DNA of 45,627 bases from NCBI GenBank assembly GCA_000151295.1, contig GG745353.1, forward strand, positions 815,865 through 861,491, given 5' to 3'. Below the pieces are notes generated by a model, which saw only the letters and a program-made list of their open reading frames with translations, did not search any database and was not told the origin of the DNA. The translations under genes and the position numbers were made by a program. Position 1 is the first letter of the stretch, and the number at the start of each line of letters is the position of its first letter. Shown piece after piece: positions 21,704-33,660 of the stretch. The DNA comes from Allomyces macrogynus ATCC 38327 (Eukaryota; Blastocladiomycota; Blastocladiomycetes; Blastocladiales; Blastocladiaceae).

Positions 21704-24700
21704 TCACGACGACCCGCGCCCCAGCGTCGCCGTGCGCGCATCCAGGACGGCCTGCAGCGCCGCGCGCTGGCTTGGGTCCATGGCCGCAATCGCGTTCGAC
21801 AGCGCCGTCCGATCCGAACTGGCCAGCAGCCGCTCGAGATCGGCCTCGACCTGATGCCGCGGCCGCACCGCCGGCATCGGTTCCTGCGGCGGCGAATGCG
21901 CCAATTGCCCGAAATGTGCCATCATCGAGTGCCGTGCGACACTGCGCGACTGACCGCGTGGCGGGGCCGCAGCTGGGGTAAGGGGCGGCGGTGTTGTCGT
22001 GTCCGGAGCGGTCGCAATCGTCGCGCCCGAGGTACTGCGCGTCGGTGCAGCCGAAACGGGCGGGACCAGTTCCGACGACTCGGCATAAATCATGTAATCG
22101 ACGGCCTCAGCCGTGGGCGCATAGTAGTCGAGGTACTCTGGCGAGATAGGCGCGTCGGCGATATCGAGCACCGACCCGGATTCCTCGAGGTTCGACGACG
22201 ATGCGACGACCGACACTTCCTCGATCGCGGCCAGTTCCTGCACGTCGACGGGGGTCAGGGCGCGCTCAATGTCGAGCATCGCCGGCGGTGCGGCCTCGGC
22301 GTAGACGAGCGAGTTGCGCGAACTGGCCGACCGCGCGCCATGGCGCGGCAGCGACGCGGACCGGTTCAGCGACATGCCTCGCTGCAGCGAGGCGGTGCGT
22401 GGGAACATGGTGTGGGTCGCGGCGAGCAACGGGTTCGGTGGGGGCTCAGACCCTTGCGTCGCAAACTGCGACGACTCGACGAGAGTCGCAACCGTCGGCG
22501 TCGCGACCACCCCGACGGCCGAAGCGATTCCGTCGTCAATGTCCTGGCTCTCCACGTCGTCCTCGCCGTGACCGCTGTCCGAGTCTTCGCTGCTGCGCGC
22601 ACTGATCCCAAGCGTCTGGATGCGGAGCGGCGACGCGGTCGCGGCCTCGGCAAGGTGCGATATGGCCGCGGGCGCCGACGCAATGTGCTGGTTGGGCATG
22701 CCCGGGAGACTCGCGCTCGACTCGCCGTAGCCCGAGCCTGCACTTGCACCGTTCATTTCAAAACTGCCGTACAGTTGTCCGCGGCTCGGGCCCATGATGG
22801 TTGTGCGGTTGCGGCGGCGCGCAGCCTTGCGCATCTGCTCAGAATCGGGTTCCTCAACGCCCACATCCGACGGAGCCGAGTCGCTACGGGCGACACCAGT
22901 CGCGGCGGTCACAGTGATAGCAGCAGGTTGCTGTTCCTCGGACCGCAGTGACACTTCCTCGGGCGTCTTCTGGCCACCGGCGACATCAAACGCCTCGTCA
23001 AACTTGAGAATCATAAGCGCAAAAATGCCCGCGGGGATCCCGAGCGTCGGTGCAAACACGATGCCGATATTGCGAATGGTCATCTTGTTCACGTCGGCAT
23101 TCGCGACAATCGACGCCAGGTGCGCAATCAGCGCCCGCAACACCGTGTAATTCGGCAGCGGCAGTCGGTTAATCAGCGCGGCCAACTTGCCAATCCGGTC
23201 ATTCACATCGGCCGTATCCTGCAGCGCGGCAAACAGCGGGTGGTACTGCTCCGACAAGATCGATTCGGGCAATTCGCGGAACCACAGTTTCAGCAGGCCC
23301 GAGACGGCATGCACGTCCAAGTCCTCCTCGCTCATCAGGTCCACGTCACCCTCGGCATTGAACCGGTCCTTAAGCGCGCGAATCGTCGCGGACGACCCGG
23401 ACAGGCGGTAAATTCCCTCTTCGTTGCGCGCGTCGTGCGCGTCGAGAAACTCGATACAACGGTAGACGACCGCGGGCATCTCGTACCCGTCCTTGACACG
23501 GCCCGCAGCAATCGCGCGGTCGAGCGGGACACCGAACACGGGCTGCGCGCGCGCGCGCGAGTCGGTCGAGTTGCCGCGCGAGTTTGGGGCGGCCGCGGCG
23601 ACGTTGCGCGCCATGGCGTGACGCGAGAGTGGGTAGTGGGTGGCCTTCTTGAAGAGCCGCGAAATGCCCGACTCGTGGTGCACCGGCAGCGTCGTGGGCG
23701 ATTGCACAGGGGACGGCACCGTCGATGCGCCGTTTGCGTCGGCAATGGGCGCGAGCAGGCCCGACCCAGTCATCGCCGCCGACTCGTCCTGCGCGGGCGC
23801 GAGGGAAGTGGCTGGGTCATTCAAGTCGGACGCGACGAAATCGACGAGTTGCTGCGTGAGTGGGCCAAACGGGTACTCGACTACGGCTGCCGCGACTTGC
23901 GCCAAGAACTGCTCGGTCGACGCGACCGTCGTGGCCACTACGGCTGGGTCCACGGTGCCATTCCGCGCCACAGCAAACCCGTTCTTATCGGGCAACCGCA
24001 CGCTGGCCAAATCCTTGTACTGGCCCGACTTGGCGGCGGCCTTGATTTTCGTCTCAAACGCCGTCAAGTCGGCATGCGTCTTGGCGACGCACCACAGCTG
24101 CGTAAACGGCGCAGAGGGCGTGGGCGGGACCGCGTCCGAGATGCGCACGGACACGACAAGGTACAGAACGTCCTTGGCGCGCGGTTTCGGTGCACGGAGG
24201 AACGTGCCGAGCACGGGCACCATCAGCTTGTGCAGCGAGGTCCGCAGATGCGCGAGCTGCGTGATGGTCGGCGGCGTCGTCTGCACGGGCGCAGTGGCGG
24301 CTGAGGCCGGCGAGCTTGGTACCGGGATGTTGAGCGAGGTGCGCGGGAGCGAGTTGGCGAGGACCGGTGCGGCAGGCACTGCAGCAGGGCCCAGCAATGG
24401 CGACGGCATGGGAGACCGCTGTACGGGCGGCAAAGCACGGTCCACGGGGGACCGCTCCACGGCCATTTGCCGCGGAGGCAATGTCGGCGCCGTCAGCGGC
24501 GTCGTGGCTGTCGACGTGGTCCGTGGCGGGAGAACTGGTCCACCGAGCGGACCCATTGGCTGCGCGCTGGTTTCGTCGACTTCATGGTCGGGTTCGATGG
24601 CGTCGCCACTCGCAGCAAGCGCCATATCCGGTACGGGCTCGTTGACGGCCTGCAGCCGCGCAATCTCTTCGCGGAGCTGGAAAATAATGTGCCGCTGACG

Positions 24701-24869
24701 GTCGACCTAGATGCGTTTCGTGAAGTACCTGTCAGTCTTCATCCATTTCTCCATTGCCGTCTGGAAATGCTTCGGCAAAGCAGGCAGTTGCGATGCATAC
24801 CAATCGCCAAAGATGGTCAGTCATCTTGCGGAGCTCGTCCGGCCCCAAGCTGTCGAGTTGGATGGTCAT
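21704..24869 (-). CDS. RhoGAP-domain protein with N-terminal PX-like region, 1023 aa
   Basis: Two exons: 24869-24801 and 24706-21704; the 94-nt intron starts GTATGC, has a CTGAC branch site 22 nt before CATCTAG, and keeps frame (1023 aa). Residues 1-45 form a short helix (LRKMTDHLWRLVDRQRHIIF, continuing as a Leu-rich coil). A Pro/Ser-rich linker follows. Residues of about 185-315 look like a divergent PX domain (QLWCVAKTHADLTAFETKIK, later RLPDKNGF). The RhoGAP domain spans about 413-596: FGVPLDRAIAAG, EEGIYRLSGSS with the catalytic Arg finger, LKLWFRELPESIL, and NKMTIRNIGIVFAPTLG. It should stimulate GTP hydrolysis by Rho/Rac/Cdc42. The remaining 420 residues are Ser/Ala-rich and disordered. 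PX plus RhoGAP recalls fungal Bem3, a Cdc42 GAP, but I see no PH domain, so orthology is uncertain. Confidence 0.88.
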
Positions 24870-26237
24870 GGCGAGCGCGAGAAGGAGCGCCGGCGCTCAA
24901 TGATGATTGTCGACAGACTGGTTGGCCAGTTCGTTTGTCACCGCCAAAAGCTGAAGAAGTTGGCGTCGTTGCGCTGGCTGCTGCAGTCTCCTGGGCGTAC
25001 TCGACGCCGTCGCTGCTGTTGCTGCTGCTGGCGCTCGAAACTGGACGGGGCACTCGACGGCTTGCGCTGACAGATGCAGCGTGGTGCGTGCTGGACGGCG
25101 AAGGTGGGGAGAGGCGACGAGGGCGGTAGAGAGGGCCCGAGCGACACGACACGACACGCATGTGTCGGTGCCCTGTCAACTTGAACTCGACGCGTGCGCA
25201 GGCTCAGGCTCAGCATTGTTCTTGCTTGCGGGGGCAAGGCGAATGCGCCGCTTACGACGGCGCGCATCTGTGGTGCGCCGGCGTCGCCCAGGTGGCTCAG
25301 CACAAGCGACGTGGTGCACGGAGTGCGAGACACTGACTTCGTTGCTGCGAGACAATTTGGCCTCTACTGACCACATGGGCAGGGTGCTTCGGCGCGCCCG
25401 GCGTGACCGCGACGGTGCCCTGGAAACTGCGTGCCGTTGTGGAGCTGTGCGTCGCTTGTTGGTGGCCGCTCGCTTGGCGCCAACCAAAGCGCTGGTGCGA
25501 ACCAACGACGGTGGGGTATGCAGCGCACGTGTCGCGCAGGTTCGACTCCACGCAAACTTTTGAGCGTTGGCCGACTGGAAGAGACGCGCGGTTCGACGGT
25601 GTGGCATCATTGAATGCTGACGCTACAAGCTGTCTGGCGCCATGTTGGTGTTGGGTGCGGTGCAGCCGCAGGCCTGGCACCCTCCATCAGCGTCATAATC
25701 AGCGCGCCAAACTCTAGCGGCCACCACCAACCGCCAAAATTAATGCCCAGCTGCGGCCAACGAAGTGGACTCGGCCAGCGGATCCCGCGGCAACGGACAG
25801 CAGAAGCGTTCAGACGCGATCACGCTGCCTTGACCTGCAGATGGTGCGGAATCGTCGGCAAGGGCTTTGCTGTGACGGTGTTTTTGGCGGGCACGTCGGG
25901 ACAGCGTGCTTTGTCAGACTTGGTCAGATGCAGATGGCTGTGACGCTTGCAACACGTGCGCCACACTTTGGATCGCCACACGCGCCTTTGGACCGTTGGA
26001 GGTGCACAACGAAAACGCGTCGTGCAAGTCCGTGCTGCAGCAACCACCACCTCGCCGTCGCTGCCATCGTGCCGAGCCGTTCCGCCTGCCCGCTGCCGTG
26101 ACAGCGCCGCTCTTGAAATCCGGACCCGGCAAGCTGCGAGATAAAACAGTACCACTGCCCCAGCATCTCCTCTCTCCTTGCGAGGACCCGCACCGCCCCA
26201 AGCTTGAACCAGCACGCAACTGTAACAGCACCCGACT
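24870..26237. promoter_or_regulatory. Divergent intergenic region between RhoGAP and CCP1
   Basis: About 1.37 kb between divergent starts. A minus frame at 25176-25610 begins with an ATG pair and is very Arg-rich and acid-poor early on, ending in an Arg/Lys cluster; it could be a small mitochondrial protein but has no motif I recognise, so I do not call it. A TATA-like GATAAAA at about 26140-26146 lies some 97 nt before the CCP1 start. Confidence 0.35.
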
Positions 26238-27654
26238 ATGTTCGCTCGTGCCTTTGCCCGCGCCGTCACGCGCACGGCGACCCCGCGTCCGGCCACCACC
26301 AACGCCATCCGCGCTGCAGCGCTCCGCCGTGCGGCCCTGTCGACGGCGGCCCCGTCGGGCGGCTCGTCCAAGATCCCGATCGCCATCGCGCTCATTGCCG
26401 CGTCGGCGGGTGCCTACTACTACGGCGTGCAATCGTACCCGGCCATCAAGCAGTCGGCCGAGCAGGCCAAGGCCGACAAGGCCGCTGCCGCTGCCGAGGA
26501 GGAGGCCCCCAAGGAGCCTGAGCCGCTCGATTACCGCAAGGGTTCGTAGCAAGTGGGTCATCAACGGTTTTTTTTTGTTAGAGCAGCGGCTGACGGATCA
26601 CACGCTCTCCTTTTTCGTCGTGCAGTCGCCGCTGATATTGCCGAGCTGCTTGACGACGTCGACTACGATGACGGCTCGTACGGTCCCGTTTTCGTGCGTC
26701 TCGCGTGGCACGCGTCGGGCACCTACAACAAGGCCGATGGCACTGGCGGCTCGAACGGCGCGACGATGCGCTTTAGCCGTGCGTTTTTGCCCACTGTCGA
26801 TTCCCTGATCGCTCTTCGTGGCACTAACTGTGTTCTCCACCCATTAGCCGAGGCCGCCGACGGTGCCAATGCTGGTCTCGACGTCGCGCGCAACCGTCTC
26901 GAGCCGATCAAGGCTAAGTACCCGCAGATCTCGTACGCCGACCTGTGGACCCTCGCCGGTGTCGTCGCCATCAAGGAGATGGGTGGCCCGTCCATTCCGT
27001 GGAAGTGCGTCTCCGTTTCGTGCCTCCATTCTGTGTCGTTCCCATCGAAACGCTGACCCACGCACCCCCTTCCTCACCAGGGCCGGCCGCACCGACGCTG
27101 TTTCGGCCGCGGCGTGCCCACCGCAGGGCCGCCTGCCCGACGCGTCCAAGGACCGCAAACATGTGCGAGAAGTTTTTAATCGTATGGGCTTCGACGACCG
27201 CGAGATTGTCGCTCTCATGGGCGCGCACGTGCTCGGCCGCTGCCACCCGGACCGGTCCGGGTACCACCTGCCGTGGACCTACAACCCAACCACGTTCACG
27301 AACGCGTACTACACGCTCTTGCAAAGCGAGTCCTGGAAGAAGGAAAAGAACTGGGACGGCCCAATGCAATACACGAACAAAAAGGGCTCGGGTGATATTA
27401 TGATGCTGCCGGTGCGCCTCCCTTCCGTCTTTCGCGGTGCGGCTTTGGCCGTGGAGATCGAAACTGACACGCTGCTCGCTCACTTTGCGTAGACCGACAT
27501 GGAAATGCTGTGGGACCGCACGTTCAAGCAGTACGTCAAGGAATTCGCCAACGACGAGCAGGCCTGGTTCGACGCCTTCTCGTCGGCGTTCAAGAAGCTG
27601 CTTGAGCTCGGCGTGCAGTTCCCGGCCGAGGCGCAGGACATTGTTCTCGAGTAA
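26238..27654 (+). CDS. CCP1: Cytochrome c peroxidase, mitochondrial, 368 aa
   Basis: Five exons: 26238-26541, 26626-26778, 26848-27004, 27081-27411 and 27493-27654; introns 69-84 nt, frame closed at 368 aa. A class I haem peroxidase that reduces H2O2 with cytochrome c in the intermembrane space. The presequence is bipartite: an Arg/Ala/Thr-rich targeting stretch without acids, then a hydrophobic sorting segment ([19 protein letters not shown]), as in yeast Ccp1, which a rhomboid protease trims. Catalytic distal Arg-Trp-His lie in [11 protein letters not shown], the proximal His in GAHVLGR, and the Trp that forms the compound I radical in RSGYHLPW. The Asp that pairs with the proximal His is in [14 protein letters not shown] and [20 protein letters not shown] also match the family. 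Splice joints are fixed by these conserved blocks. Confidence 0.96.
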
Positions 27655-28100
27655 ACGGCGCAGCGTGTGCCATGCCGATTGACCGTCGAAGGAGGAAGTC
27701 GTTTTTTCTCGCCTGCGTCTTCTCCACCTGTTGGAGAACTTTTCGCCCCCCCCCCCCCCCCCCTTCAACACCATCCCCTTTTGCATAGCTTGCGTCGTCG
27801 TCGTTTTGGTTTTCATGCCGTGCTGGCACTGCCGTCGTCTGTCAAGCGTCGAATGATTGAAATTGAAACGTGTAAACTTGCCTAGCTGAAAGTAAACGTG
27901 AACGCTGCCGTGTCCCCTTGCTGTATTTTCGTCTGCCGCTGTGTTCCCATTGCTGTCACCCAAAGTGGAAGCAAACAAGAACTGATGTCTCAGTCTTGAT
28001 GGTGCCCACAAGCCTGTTCAGGTATGACAAGTTGGTTTCAGAAGTGCCTGGTCAGTACCGCCTGGATCTGACAATGAGGTCGATGTTGATGGACTTGATG
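27655..28100. other. CCP1 3' flank with C18 homopolymer
   Basis: CCP1 3' UTR and the left edge of the CpG-poor block. A C18 run lies at 27746-27763. No coding signal. Confidence 0.5.
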
Positions 28101-31060
28101 CGATTTTGCAGTGAGGATTGGTGAGCGCATGTCAAGTGCGTGAGGAGGCTGTGACCTGCTACTGCTATGCCCAGAATGCAAAGAGCCTCCATGATATGAA
28201 TGAAAGGGGAAACCAAACAGTAGGGAGTTTCAAATGTCTGGGACCTTCTTAGGCGTGACTATATAAATGCATTGATCTCCCCAGTGTCAAGGGTCCTGCC
28301 AAGGAAGAGCCACACTCGATCCATGACAGATCGACTGGCAAATATTTGGTGTGAACTCATAGCATTGCAGTTGCCACCATTCCCTAAACATCCTTGCCAG
28401 CATGTCAGCAAATCAACTTGCAAGAGCAATGTTGATCACAAAGCATGTTGCAAGGATGCAAGTAAGCCGTTGCATTGTTACAAAAGCATGTGCTGATGCC
28501 ATTGATGCACCATACATCAGTCAGACATGGATAGTCAACTGAGAAGAAACTGCATGGCCACCAGTCTGCACACACACAACATGCTATCACCTACTCCTGG
28601 CCATGTTTGACTTGATTCGTATTCCGCACACCCTCTCCACCTCGTCCCTGGTGAACATGTCGTACTCGTGCACCAGCAATGTTCCAGTCATGCCTGAGCC
28701 CTATCTGTCATCCACACAATTGTTGCATCCCCCCAAAATTGACTGCATTCTGCTTACTCACACTTATGGTGGTGCTGAAGCCTGCAGGCGATCCGTCTGG
28801 TGTGAAGTTGGTTGCTGATTCATAGGCACAGTTTGAGGTGCACTCAGGGAGCACATGCCCAAAATTGAGAAGCAGTTGGAGGCAAGTGGAGGCCCATGCT
28901 GTCCCATCAAAAAAGTCGCATTTGACAAATGTAAATCGCACTACAATCTAATTTGTTTCTTGGTCCTCACAATGCAGGACCTTCATGCGCATCTTCCCCA
29001 CATACTCAGACGCCAACAACAGCCTAGCTGCTGCTGCATGCGCTTCCACCATTTCCACTTGTGCCATGTCGTCCTCACCAACCCCCACAACAACGCCCTC
29101 CCCAAAAAACTCGACATACTTGCGCATTGTCTGCTTGGCGTTGCAGCACTCCTGCATCAACCTTTTGTGCATGTCTGAATCAGTGCACATGAGAGCCACA
29201 AATGTGCGCGCCTCACCCCCACAGCCCTCAGCCATAAACCACAGCATGTTGCTTTGCTGGGCGGCAAAGATGCGCGCGTTGGCGATCCCATTGAAACGGC
29301 TGCGAATCGTCCTGAAATTGGCGTAAAAAGGCGTCAATCTCCTTGTTGCCCAGGCTGGATGCGCGACTGCATGTGCTTAACTGCTGCAAGCCAAGCACAT
29401 ACATTGCATGCAGCCAGAGCAAACAAGTGCAGAGACCATGCACATTGCAAGATCAATAATACGGGTGTGTAGTCGTGGTATGATCCTGCCTTGCCAGCAA
29501 CAAGCCAGTTGGTGTGGTACTCTTCCTCAGTATGGTGCATGCTAGAGACCATCCATCAAGTTGGCATGGCGGGAGTCAGGGAGTGTTCCAGAGCTGACAA
29601 AGGCCTCAGCAGCATGCAGACACAGTCTGAACCCATCAAAATGGCCCATGTGCCAGAGATGTGTCACCTGTTGGCAGCAATGTGCAGCTATGCAATGGTG
29701 GTGATGAGGCATTTGAGGACCCAATCTTCATTATGCAGGAGAACCAGGCACATACCAAGGACAAGCGTGACGCCAGCCATGCTGCCCACATGAGCCACAC
29801 ATGCCAGCAGCGTCCTTTCCCAGCCCAAGTGACGCTTCTTGCACCAAGCGCATGCATCATAATCTTGACCCAGTTTGGATCGTCAGCAAATCCTGGTCAG
29901 TAGAGTATTGTGTGAAACGTGTCCATTGTTGTTTCCAGGCCAAAGTACTTGCATAAAAACTTGAGCTCCATGGTAGTGGGCACAACAATAAGCACATACT
30001 GCATTCAGAAAGTCTCTATAACACACGCACCATTGCCTCAAACACGCGTTTCAGCCAATGGCAGCCCACAGATCCACAGACCTGTAAACAATTGCTCATC
30101 TGGGTTGACATTCATGGCCATGTTGTCAAGCAGGAACTTGTCATGGCGCCACTTGAGTTTAGATACTGTTTTGCATGCACTGTTTGCCATGACGTGGTGC
30201 CAGTTGCCCATGTGGTAATAGGCGTGCGATTTGGGCAAGGAGCCATTACTGTTCAATGAGATCGTGTGCTTGCAAGCAACCAGGAAGAAATCGAACTGAT
30301 CAGTAGATGGGAGCGACAAGTTGGCAATGTGCAATGCTGCAAATTGAGCCTTGTCAACCCCCTGTGAGCATGCCAAGTCCCAGCTGCTCAATACTGGGCA
30401 CCAAGTACTGGTGGACAAGGAGGGGCTGGAAGAATTCGGCCGACCACGAGGCGGCTGTCAACTGTTGTGCAATCTTGGTCATCATGGCTGCATTGAGCAG
30501 TCACTTGACCTGGTGCTCAGGCCAGAAGATCGAGTTGGCAAGCCAGAACTAGGAAACTAGTACCCACTCATGATGGGCTTGAGCTTGTACTTGTTGTCAG
30601 CATAGTGAACAGAATAATGCGTGGCAAACAGCGCCAGACCATCGGATTGGCCAAAATCGTGCATGATACTGTCAGTGCCACCATTCACATCATGATAGAC
30701 AATGAGCTCTCCACCCATGAACATCAATGACAACTGCACGAAAGCAAGTGCAGCATTTGGTCGATGTTATCCACCTGGCTGTGTTTGACAACAGGCCGCC
30801 TGGCTCAAAGAGCAACAAATTTTCGAGGCGCATCAGGAGCAGAATGACCCTATACCTGAGTTTGATCGCGATCCTGGCCATGAGAGCGTCAATCTGGTTG
30901 TCCCAGCACAGGTGCGTGAGGTGGACTCTGCCAGGATCGATTTGCCACAACTTGCGCCCCTCCGAATGTCCGTGCAGCGCTTCACGCGAAACTGTCTTGA
31001 TCCTGTTGGCCAGTGGGATAGACGACAGGCAGCAGGACACGCCTGACACCATCAATCACG
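28100..31060 (-). pseudogene. Decayed relic with 2OG-Fe(II) dioxygenase-like remains, CpG-depleted
   Basis: Short minus-strand frames from 31055 down to 28708 look like pieces of one broken protein. Near 31000-30800 lies HGHSEGRKLWQIDPG followed by LLFEPGGLL. After a frame change near 30780 comes KHSQVDNIDQM, in the place of the iron-binding H-x-D; then FMGGELIVYHD and, after a gap, YKLKPIMSGY near 30560. This order resembles fungal prolyl-4-hydroxylase-like 2OG-Fe(II) oxygenases (GGELVV...H...VTSGYR). A TAG follows directly, and the frame continues as LNAAMMTKIAQQL after further stops. More protein-like pieces lie at 30418-30038, 29337-28948 and 28941-28708. CpG is rare and TpG/CpA abundant, unlike the flanks, which suggests cytosine-methylation decay. 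It could be a dead gene copy or cargo of a transposon; I found no terminal repeats or transposase. Limits are approximate. Confidence 0.55.
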
Positions 31061-31118
31061 AGCCCTGGGAGCAGCAGCAGCGCTTTGGTGCACCCACCAA
31101 ATGTAAAATCGTCGATAC

Positions 31119-31180
31119 GGTCGAATGTAGGTGTAAAAGTATGGATTGCGGTCGAATATAGGTGTAAATGTATGGATTGC
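31119..31180 (+). repeat. Tandem 31-bp direct repeat, two copies
   Basis: Copies at 31119-31149 and 31150-31180 share a consensus beginning GGTCGAAT and ending TATGGATTGC, with three mismatches. It lies between the relic and the WD40 gene's 3' end. Confidence 0.85.
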
Positions 31181-31327
31181 ATATAAAACAGTGGAACAAA
31201 ATCCTCCAGGTCTTGAAACTGTCCCTTTGAGTCATTTGTCTTGCTGGCAGGCATGCTTTCTTCGTGAGCGTAATCGCACCATAAAACGTATATTGTGATT
31301 TGAGATACGCTCCAAAAACACGCCAAA

Positions 31328-33201
31328 CTAGAGTGTGAACGCACGTCGTCCTCGCGACGTGGACGACCACACCTTGACTGTGAAGTCGGCTGAGCACGTG
31401 GCCAAAATTGGTTCGGATGGGTGGAATGCGACCGAGTAGACGCGATCGGCGTGGCCCTCGAGCCGCTGAACCATTTCCGAGCATCCCTATCCGGTAGAGA
31501 AGCGTCAGTTGATGGGCAGGGTGCCGATTACGAAACAGTCGGACCGTACCTCGGACTGGCCAACCGCGTACAGGTACGCAAACGGGTCCGCTGAGCCCGT
31601 CGCGAGCAGCATGGCCGGTTCCGACTGCTTGGTCTTTTCCTTGTCGCCGCTTGCGTCGAGCCCGTCACCCGGCGTGCTGCTCCTCGGGTAGCTGGGCATG
31701 GAGACTGTAAGGGAGACGCAAATGGATGAGAAACAATGGTACGAGCGAAAATGAGTGAAGTCGAAGTGACGTACAGTCGCCGCCGTTGTAAAATGCGCTC
31801 TTGATGGGCCAGTTCTTGTTTTTGTGGCCCTTGAGCGAGTGGAGAAGGCGCGTCTGCGAGCGTGGAGGTGCGTAACCCCGGTCGTACACGCGAATCACTG
31901 ATTGTCGGTGAGAGAAACCTCGTCAGCGTGCGCAGTCCGTCCACCCCGCAAACGCGAGCCCCAAACGTACCGTTGTCGTACGAGTTGACGCCCATGTACC
32001 GCGGCTCGTCATCGTCCTCCATCTTGCTCACGGCCAAGTGACTAATTGGCTTGCGCGACGGCTCGTTGAGAACCGTCTCGAGGCACTGGCCCGTGCGCAG
32101 GTCCCACAGCTTCAACTGACCCGCCGAGTCGCCCGACAAGACGAGCGTGCCGTCGCGGTAGACGTAGACCGAGTTGATCATGGCGGCGGTTCTGATCGTC
32201 ATGGCGCCAGCGCTGCCGCCACTCATCGCGGCATCGGGATCAAATGCGTCGCTTGTGGCCGGTGGCGGCTGCCGCCGATCTACCACGCCGAGCACCTTGC
32301 GCGTCGAGCCGTGCACAAAGATGTCGTTATTGGCCGGGTTGAACTGCACGCATTGCACGAACCCTTCGCACTCGTAGCTGCCCGTGAGCTTGCCTGTCTC
32401 CGTGTCCCACGTCTTGCACGTCTGGTCATAGGCGGCCGAGACGAGCTCTTTGGACGTGTCGGACCAGCACAGGTCCGAGACGTTGACCGTGTGCCGTTTC
32501 AGGACGTGGATCTGAGGGAACATCGTGTCCATGTTAGCAGGCCTGGCCAGAGGGATAACGATCAAGGGCATCACACCTCTTTTGGGACCGACGTCGCGTC
32601 CCAGATGCGAACCGTCTTGTCAAACGAACCCGAAGCGAGGAACCGACCGCAGGGCGAGAACTGAATTGTGTAGACGGCACCACCGTGACCCTTCATGTCC
32701 AAAGTACGAGCGGTCAGATGATGAAACGGAGCGGGGCTCTAGCAGCATGCGCGTGCCTTGAGGTCGCTCTTAAGCGTGAAATACTTGCCGTCCTTGGGCT
32801 TGTCGCGACCTAACGAATCGCATTCCGCATTAGATCTCTCGCACACAGCATCCAACCAGACCCGATGCAACCGTACTTGGTGCCATTCCCTCCAACAACG
32901 TCGTCGGGTCGGCAAATCCGCCCGACGGCGTACCCACCGTCGGTCCTGCGCTGGGCGCAGTGGCGCCTGGTGCCGACACACCGCCAGCAGCGCTCACCGG
33001 TGCACCCTCGCCGACCGCGCCAAAATCGAGCGGGTACGGGTTCGCCTGGTACTTGTACGCAAGCCGGTTGTACTTGATGGACAAATCGTAAATCGACTTC
33101 TTCAGGGCCACGTTCTCCTTTTCGAGCAAGTCGGCTTTTTGCTTGAGCGCGCGCGACTCGCGCGTGACGCGCTCGAGCTGGTCGCGCAGGCCAATGTCCA
33201 T
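31328..33201 (-). CDS. Coiled-coil and WD40-repeat protein, 489 aa
   Basis: Seven exons (minus): 33201-32877, 32809-32757, 32690-32577, 32511-31971, 31897-31775, 31704-31550 and 31486-31328; sums to 489 aa in frame. Residues 1-50 form a coiled coil ([20 protein letters not shown]), followed by a Pro/Ala/Gly linker. WD40 repeats follow: [20 protein letters not shown] with [28 protein letters not shown] with [27 protein letters not shown]; a [18 protein letters not shown] unit with [32 protein letters not shown]; and a final [16 protein letters not shown] with DFTVKVW. Six or seven blades would make one propeller, so it is likely a scaffold. The second intron is GC-AG: donor AAG/GCACGC, CTGAC branch, AAG acceptor, with no in-frame GT alternative that I can find. 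I cannot name an ortholog. Confidence 0.87.
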
Positions 33202-33660
33202 GATGTCGACGTGCTGCGGGTTGTTCGTTGGTCACAGGTTGTGTCAATGTTCAAGAACGGCCGTGATGGAGCGTCGGCAGGCGTCGGCAGGCTGCGTGGT
33301 CGCTGTGCTGATTCAATCAGGTATCGGTCGGTATTGGACGTTTTGCTGCAAGTTGCGGTGGTGCGGTGGAGGTGATGGTTGTGGTTCCTCTTCTCACCTT
33401 GATGCACAAACGTTTACTACATTCAGTCAGCACAACACGCATGTTGTGTCTTGCGTTGTCTTGTGTTCGTGCTGCCATCAATCGACCTTCTCGTGTGCTC
33501 GACAACAACGACGACGGAATGATCACAAAGGCTTTGTACAATTTATCAACCCCGGACCGAAACGAGGAAGCAGAGCAAGAGTCTGCCGCGGCCGGGTCCG
33601 CACCCAGGAAAAAAAAAGAAACACGCCCATCACCAGCACCCATCCCCGTCCGCCGCCGCT
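33202..33660. other. Intergenic region between RRS1 3' end and WD40 start
   Basis: About 460 nt between two minus-strand genes. It must hold the WD40 promoter and the RRS1 3' UTR. No motif stands out; no coding signal. Confidence 0.4.

Noticed and set aside
24707..24800. Possible stop-codon readthrough or a 22-nt micro-intron at the RhoGAP N-terminus
   Set aside because: The TAG is the acceptor of a normal 94-nt intron (GTATGC donor at 24800, CTGAC branch 22 nt before it), which restores frame from the ATG at 24869.
25176..25610. Arg-rich minus-strand frame as a small mitochondrial protein
   Set aside because: Starts with ATG ATG and lacks acids, but no conserved motif is visible and the region is a divergent promoter.
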